IMG/VR virus record: IMGVR_UViG_3300031758_008702
Coordinates: 1 to 24,765 of that record
Reading direction: 5' to 3' (one strand)
From: a virus
Length of the DNA: 24,765 nucleotides
Part shown: in pieces, positions 22,223 through 24,765 of the stretch
How positions within the stretch are numbered: position 1 is the stretch's first letter
Layout of the letters: each line of letters begins with the position of its first letter
Made by a program: the position numbers and the translations under genes
The notes under the pieces: model-generated
What the model was told of the DNA's origin: nothing
Database searches by the model: none
Seen by the model: only the letters and a program-made list of their open reading frames with translations

Positions 22223-22270
22223 AACGAGCGATGTGATGTAACAGGTGTAACCGTCGCAAAGTCGCTCGTT
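22223..22270. repeat. 9-bp inverted repeat bracketing two iterons
   Basis: AACGAGCGA at 22223-22231 and its exact complement TCGCTCGTT at 22262-22270 enclose 30 bases that contain the first pair of TGTAAC units. The arms could form a stem or be a half-site pair. Confidence 0.55.
22235..22253 (+). repeat. Iteron pair, direct orientation
   Basis: Two tandem units with TGTAAC starting at 22237 and 22246 (nine-base step): GATGTAACAG then GTGTAACCG. The second unit departs from the core at its seventh base. Confidence 0.6.
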
Positions 22271-22288
22271 GATCCCTAAAACAAGGGA
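22271..22288. repeat. GATCCCT-N6-AGGGA dyad, copy 1
   Basis: GATCCCT, six bases (AAAACA), AGGGA: five-base-pair inverted halves TCCCT/AGGGA. A second copy with the same outer bases and spacer length lies 265 bases away at 22536-22553. Likely a protein-binding site. Confidence 0.5.
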
Positions 22289-22302
22289 AATTTGGAAAGT
22301 GA

Positions 22303-22327
22303 TGTTACACCTGTTACACGTTACACC
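22303..22327 (-). repeat. Iteron triplet, inverted orientation
   Basis: TGTTACACC (22303-22311), TGTTACACG (22312-22320) and GTTACACC (22320-22327, lacking the first T). The first two are nine-base tandem units; the third is offset by seven. They flank the left side of the A+T-rich stretch. Confidence 0.65.
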
Positions 22328-22386
22328 TTTGACAAATCTATTAGTTAAGGAGTGCATTTACTGTTCCCTCTACTTAATCTAAATAG
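22321..22386. other. A+T-rich stretch, possible DNA unwinding element
   Basis: Hand count gives about 21 G or C in 66 bases, far below the surrounding DNA. It contains TTGACA at 22329-22334 but no -10 hexamer at proper spacing. Between iteron blocks, it is the natural place for strand opening. Confidence 0.5.
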
Positions 22387-22387
22387 G

Positions 22388-22414
22388 TGTAACAGGTGTA
22401 ACAGATGTAACAGA
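22388..22414 (+). repeat. Iteron triplet, direct orientation
   Basis: Three consecutive nine-base units: TGTAACAGG (22388-22396), TGTAACAGA (22397-22405) and TGTAACAGA (22406-22414). This is the most regular block of the array and borders the A+T-rich stretch on its right. Confidence 0.75.
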
Positions 22415-22449
22415 CGACCCTCTAGCTCCCGCCGTTGTGCGGTTTGAGA

Positions 22450-22473
22450 CTGTTACATCTGCTGTTACATCTG
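22450..22473 (-). repeat. Iteron pair, inverted, as a 12-bp tandem repeat
   Basis: CTGTTACATCTG occurs twice back to back (22450-22461 and 22462-22473), giving two TGTTACA cores twelve bases apart instead of nine. Confidence 0.7.
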
Positions 22474-22516
22474 CGCCCGCCGAGGCTCAAAACGTGTCGC
22501 GCCGAGTCGCGCTCCG

Positions 22517-22536
22517 CTGCACGCGCAATCGTGCAG
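22517..22536. repeat. 7-bp hairpin
   Basis: CTGCACG (22517-22523) and CGTGCAG (22530-22536) pair perfectly around six bases, immediately before the second GATCCCT dyad. No U run follows in either direction, so not an intrinsic terminator. Confidence 0.45.
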
Positions 22537-22553
22537 ATCCCTCCACAAAGGGA
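22536..22553. repeat. GATCCCT-N6-AGGGA dyad, copy 2
   Basis: GATCCCT, six bases (CCACAA), AGGGA. Same half-sites and spacer as at 22271-22288, but with a different spacer sequence, which argues for recognition of the half-sites rather than chance duplication of the whole segment. Confidence 0.5.
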
Positions 22554-22597
22554 CAACGTCGGCGAAGCGATCACGCTCCCCGCGCTGCGATCGGTGA

Positions 22598-22605
22598 TGT
22601 AACAG
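22598..22605 (+). repeat. Isolated iteron copy
   Basis: TGTAACAG, a single direct copy about 142 bases before the small terminase start, the rightmost member of the family seen. Confidence 0.45.
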
Positions 22606-22746
22606 TCGCCGCGCGACGTGCGCGACTTGCGGTGCTCGGTGACGCGACTTACAGTGCGGACCGCAGCGCGGCGCGCGACCTCCCTCCGCGTCAGTTCCTG
22701 GCTGGCGACCTGCGTCGCGCGCCGCGCTGCATCCAGGAGCCAACCC

Positions 22747-23265
22747 GTGTCCCGACGCACTGCCAAGCAATCGCCCGCGAGTGCGAAGAAGCCTTCGCGC
22801 TCAATAGACGTCGCTGCGCCTGAGCCTGCGTTGACCGCGCAGGAGGAGCGCTTCGTCAACGAGTACCTGCGCGACTTCAACGCACGCGCAGCGGCCATTC
22901 GCGCCGGCGTCGCGCGGTTGAACTCCCGCGCATGGGCGAAGCGAGCGCTCGGCGAGCAACGCGTCAACCTCGAGATCAACCGTCGCATCGACGAAGCGAA
23001 GCTCGAGGACCTGATCACACCGAACCGCATCGTCGCGAATCTCGCTGCCGTTGCGAACAGTGCGTACGACAGCGGGCGCGTCGCCGCGCTGCGCGAGCTC
23101 GCCGCCATCTTCAAGCTCAAGCCGGAGAACGGTAAAGTCAAGAACCCGAACGGGAAGAACGGTGTCGGTGGTGTCATTCGCGTCCCCGCCATGCTCGACG
23201 TCGACGAATGGGAGCGACTCGCGAGCGACCAGCAGACGCGACTCAAGGCTCTAGTGCGCGAATGA
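22747..23265 (+). CDS. terS: Terminase small subunit
   Basis: 172 residues from a GTG with AGGAG seven bases upstream; the frame is open further left but without a ribosome site and with arginine-rich shadow sequence. After a basic head (SRRTAKQSPASAKKPSRS) comes the DNA-binding helix-turn-helix region LTAQEERFVNEYLRDFNARA with AAIRAGV and a helix of RVNLEINRRIDEAK, as in Terminase_2-type small subunits. The C-terminal part has a glycine/asparagine-rich linker (KNPNGKNGVGG). It would recognise the packaging site and recruit the large subunit; it overlaps that gene as ATGA. Confidence 0.85.
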   Translation: MSRRTAKQSPASAKKPSRSIDVAAPEPALTAQEERFVNEYLRDFNARAAAIRAGVARLNSRAWAKRALGEQRVNLEINRRIDEAKLEDLITPNRIVANLAAVANSAYDSGRVAALRELAAIFKLKPENGKVKNPNGKNGVGGVIRVPAMLDVDEWERLASDQQTRLKALVRE

Positions 23266-24758
23266 ACACCGTCGTCGCCGAGGAACACACCGTTTGGAAG
23301 CCGCTGCCCGGCTCACAGACGCTTGCGTTGTCGTGTCCTGCGAACGTCGTGCTCTACGAAGGTACACGTGGACCGGGTAAGACAGATGCTCAGCTCATGC
23401 GGTTTCGCACGCGTGTCGGCATGGGATACGGCGCGTTCTGGAATGGTGTCATCTTCGACCGCGAGTACAAGAACCTCGCTGACATCGTCGCGAAGTCGAT
23501 TCGCTGGTTCAGCGGTCTGGGCGACGGAGCTCGGTTCACCGGTGGCAGTGGTTCGTTCCAATGGCGATGGCCGGGAGGTGAGACGCTGGTCTTCCGACAC
23601 ATCAAGCGACAGCAGGATTACTGGATCTATCACGGCCACGAGTTTCCGTTCATCGGCTGGAACGAACTGTCGAAGTACCCGACGAGCGAACTGTTCGACC
23701 TGATGATGTCGTGCAATCGTACGTCGTTCATACCGCGCGACCACCCGCGCGAAGACGGCTCACTGCTGCCGGATATTCCGCTCGAAGTGTTCGCGACGAC
23801 TAACCCTTACGGTCCCGGCCACAATTGGATCAAGCGTAGGTTCATCGACGTTGCTCCGCCGGGCCGCGTCGTGCGCAAGACCACGAACGTATTCAACCCG
23901 CGAACGCAACGCAGGGAGTCGGTGACCAAGACACAGGTTCGACTCTTCGGCTCGTACAAGGAGAACAGGTACCTCGCGCCCGAGTACATCGCCGAGCTCG
24001 AGAACATCACCGAGAACAACAAGCGTCGCGCGTGGCTCTGGGGCGATTGGAACATCGTGGCCGGTGGCGCGTTCGACGACGTCTGGGACGATACCGTCCA
24101 CATCGTGCCTCGCTTCAAGGTCCCGTCGTCGTGGCGCGTGGATCGCTCGTTTGACTGGGGATCCACACACCCGTTCAGCGTGGGATGGTGGGCGGAGGCC
24201 GACGGCACCGAAGCGATCCTGCCGAACGGTAAGAAGTTCGCGCCACCGCGCGGCACGCTCATTCGCATCCATGAATGGTACGGCAGCGCCGACATCGGCA
24301 CGAACACGGGCCTCAAGCTCAGCGCGAAGAGCATCGCGCGAGGCATCAAGAAGCGCGAGGCCGAACTACGCGCCGGCCAGTGGATCACCGGCACCGTGCA
24401 TCCCGGCCCCGCCGACAACCAGATCGGCGAGCGTAGGGAGTCGAGCGTCCCGAGCATCAAGACGAAGATGGAGCGCGAGGGAGTCAAGTGGAACGACAGT
24501 GACAAGCGACCCGGTTCGCGGAAACAAGGGTTCCAGTTGATGCGCGACATGCTCGAAGCAGCGAAGGACGGCGAAGGACCTGGTCTCTACTTCATGGACC
24601 ATTGTCGCGCCGCTACTTCGCTCCTTCCCACGTTGCCACGCGACGAAGACGACCCCGACGACATCGACAGCGATTCCGAGGACCACGTCTACGACGACAC
24701 GCGCTACCGCGTGCTCGCACGCAAGCGAACCACGTCCGTTTCCAGCCTGAGAGGTTGA
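23262..24758 (+). CDS. terL: Terminase large subunit (ATPase and nuclease)
   Basis: 498 residues from the ATG at 23262 (ATGA overlap with the small subunit). The N-terminal ATPase has an adenine-binding region followed by Walker A as YEGTRGPGKT near residue 32, and a Walker B-like strand FPFIGWNELSKY with the catalytic glutamate; the coupling segment FATTNPYGPGH follows. The nuclease half begins with the RSFDWGSTHPFSVGWW strand, whose aspartate is the expected metal ligand, after AFDDVWDD. The tail is acidic (DEDDPDDIDSDSEDHVYDD). It translocates DNA into the prohead and cuts it. The asparagine before the Walker B glutamate is notable but seen in some phage terminases. Confidence 0.93.
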   Translation: MNTVVAEEHTVWKPLPGSQTLALSCPANVVLYEGTRGPGKTDAQLMRFRTRVGMGYGAFWNGVIFDREYKNLADIVAKSIRWFSGLGDGARFTGGSGSFQWRWPGGETLVFRHIKRQQDYWIYHGHEFPFIGWNELSKYPTSELFDLMMSCNRTSFIPRDHPREDGSLLPDIPLEVFATTNPYGPGHNWIKRRFIDVAPPGRVVRKTTNVFNPRTQRRESVTKTQVRLFGSYKENRYLAPEYIAELENITENNKRRAWLWGDWNIVAGGAFDDVWDDTVHIVPRFKVPSSWRVDRSFDWGSTHPFSVGWWAEADGTEAILPNGKKFAPPRGTLIRIHEWYGSADIGTNTGLKLSAKSIARGIKKREAELRAGQWITGTVHPGPADNQIGERRESSVPSIKTKMEREGVKWNDSDKRPGSRKQGFQLMRDMLEAAKDGEGPGLYFMDHCRAATSLLPTLPRDEDDPDDIDSDSEDHVYDDTRYRVLARKRTTSVSSLRG

Positions 24759-24761
24759 GCC

Positions 24762-24765
24762 ATGA
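24762..24765 (+). CDS. Start of the next rightward gene (only the first bases visible)
   Basis: ATG at 24762-24764 lies three bases after the large terminase stop with GAGG seven bases upstream. Only one full codon is in the window. By usual phage order it would be the portal gene, but this cannot be seen. Confidence 0.45.

Larger units (their letters stand above)
22303..22403. repeat. 16-bp perfect inverted repeat around an A+T-rich core
   Basis: TGTTACACCTGTTACA at 22303-22318 is the exact reverse complement of the sequence at 22388-22403. The 69 bases between them include the A+T-rich stretch. Two iteron units form each arm, so the arrangement is mirror-symmetric. Confidence 0.75.
22053..22746. 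other. Divergent non-coding control region, candidate replication origin
   Basis: The only long gene-free stretch, lying between the leftward replication genes and the rightward packaging genes. It carries about twelve copies of TGTAACA or its complement TGTTACA, several nested dyads and one A+T-rich stretch of about two-thirds A+T in otherwise G+C-rich DNA. This combination is typical of iteron-type origins and of phage control regions. No convincing complete sigma-70 promoter was found for either direction. Weak open frames on both strands lack ribosome sites and codon logic. Confidence 0.65.

Noticed and set aside
22329-22334. Perfect TTGACA -35 box as part of a rightward terminase promoter
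   Set aside because: No acceptable -10 hexamer lies 15-19 bases downstream, so the box alone is not convincing.
22235-22473. Short repeats considered as a CRISPR array
   Set aside because: The units are only nine to twelve bases, are in both orientations and lack uniform spacers; iterons fit better. The Cas4-like nuclease has no cas neighbours.
22437-22823. Plus-strand open frame of 128 codons beginning in the iteron array
   Set aside because: It starts with GTG without a ribosome site, is made of the repeats at its start and has arginine/alanine-rich composition; it overlaps the real small terminase start.
22422-23288. Minus-strand open frame of 288 codons across the small terminase gene
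   Set aside because: It is antisense to the terminase small subunit, serine/arginine-rich in the manner of shadow frames in G+C-rich DNA, and has no supporting motif.

Overview
The window is part of a tailed, double-stranded DNA bacteriophage or prophage genome. It holds a terminase small/large subunit pair, a complete phage replication set (family A DNA polymerase, primase-helicase, SNF2-type helicase, VRR-NUC nuclease, Cas4-like nuclease, ATP-dependent ligase) and many tightly packed small genes joined by ATGA or GTGA stop-start overlaps. The DNA is clearly G+C-rich and most genes have strong GGAGG-type ribosome binding sites, so a G+C-rich bacterial host is likely; the sequence does not identify it further. 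No ribosomal, tRNA, integrase, transposase or CRISPR sequence was recognised.

Layout: everything from base 1 to 22052 reads leftward (minus strand); from 22747 to the right end everything reads rightward (plus strand). The divergent junction, 22053-22746, is the only long non-coding stretch. It carries about a dozen copies of the 7-base core TGTAACA, arranged as two direct, three inverted, an A+T-rich stretch, three direct, two inverted, with further nested dyads. It looks like a replication origin and/or the master control region. Rightward lies the packaging module (small terminase, large terminase, start of the next gene). Leftward come the primase-helicase, a J-domain protein and a run of small accessory genes at about 15.4-20 kb (including a Lar-like zinc ribbon, a DUF1508-like protein, a winged-helix protein and two small genes under 60 codons). 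Next are a MazG-like nucleotide hydrolase, several unknown genes, the ligase, a candidate ssDNA-binding protein, DNA polymerase, two nucleases and the helicase.

The leftmost 6 kb is the most interesting coding block. A GT-B glycosyltransferase, a radical SAM/SPASM enzyme, a protein resembling the helical proteins of phage thymidine hypermodification (HMUDK_hel / aGPT-Pplase / amino acid:DNA transferase group), a thymidylate-synthase-family enzyme, a DUF3310-like protein and a GalE-type epimerase follow one another with almost no spacing. The reading offered here is a DNA base hypermodification and possibly glycosylation cassette: the ThyA homologue would supply thymidine or 5-hydroxymethyl-dUMP, and the downstream enzymes would elaborate the base after replication. 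This is inference from family membership and gene order. No P-loop 5-hmdU kinase was seen in the window, so a required step would have to be encoded elsewhere or be replaced.

Start codons were re-chosen by Shine-Dalgarno spacing and overlap with the preceding stop; several genes use GTG.
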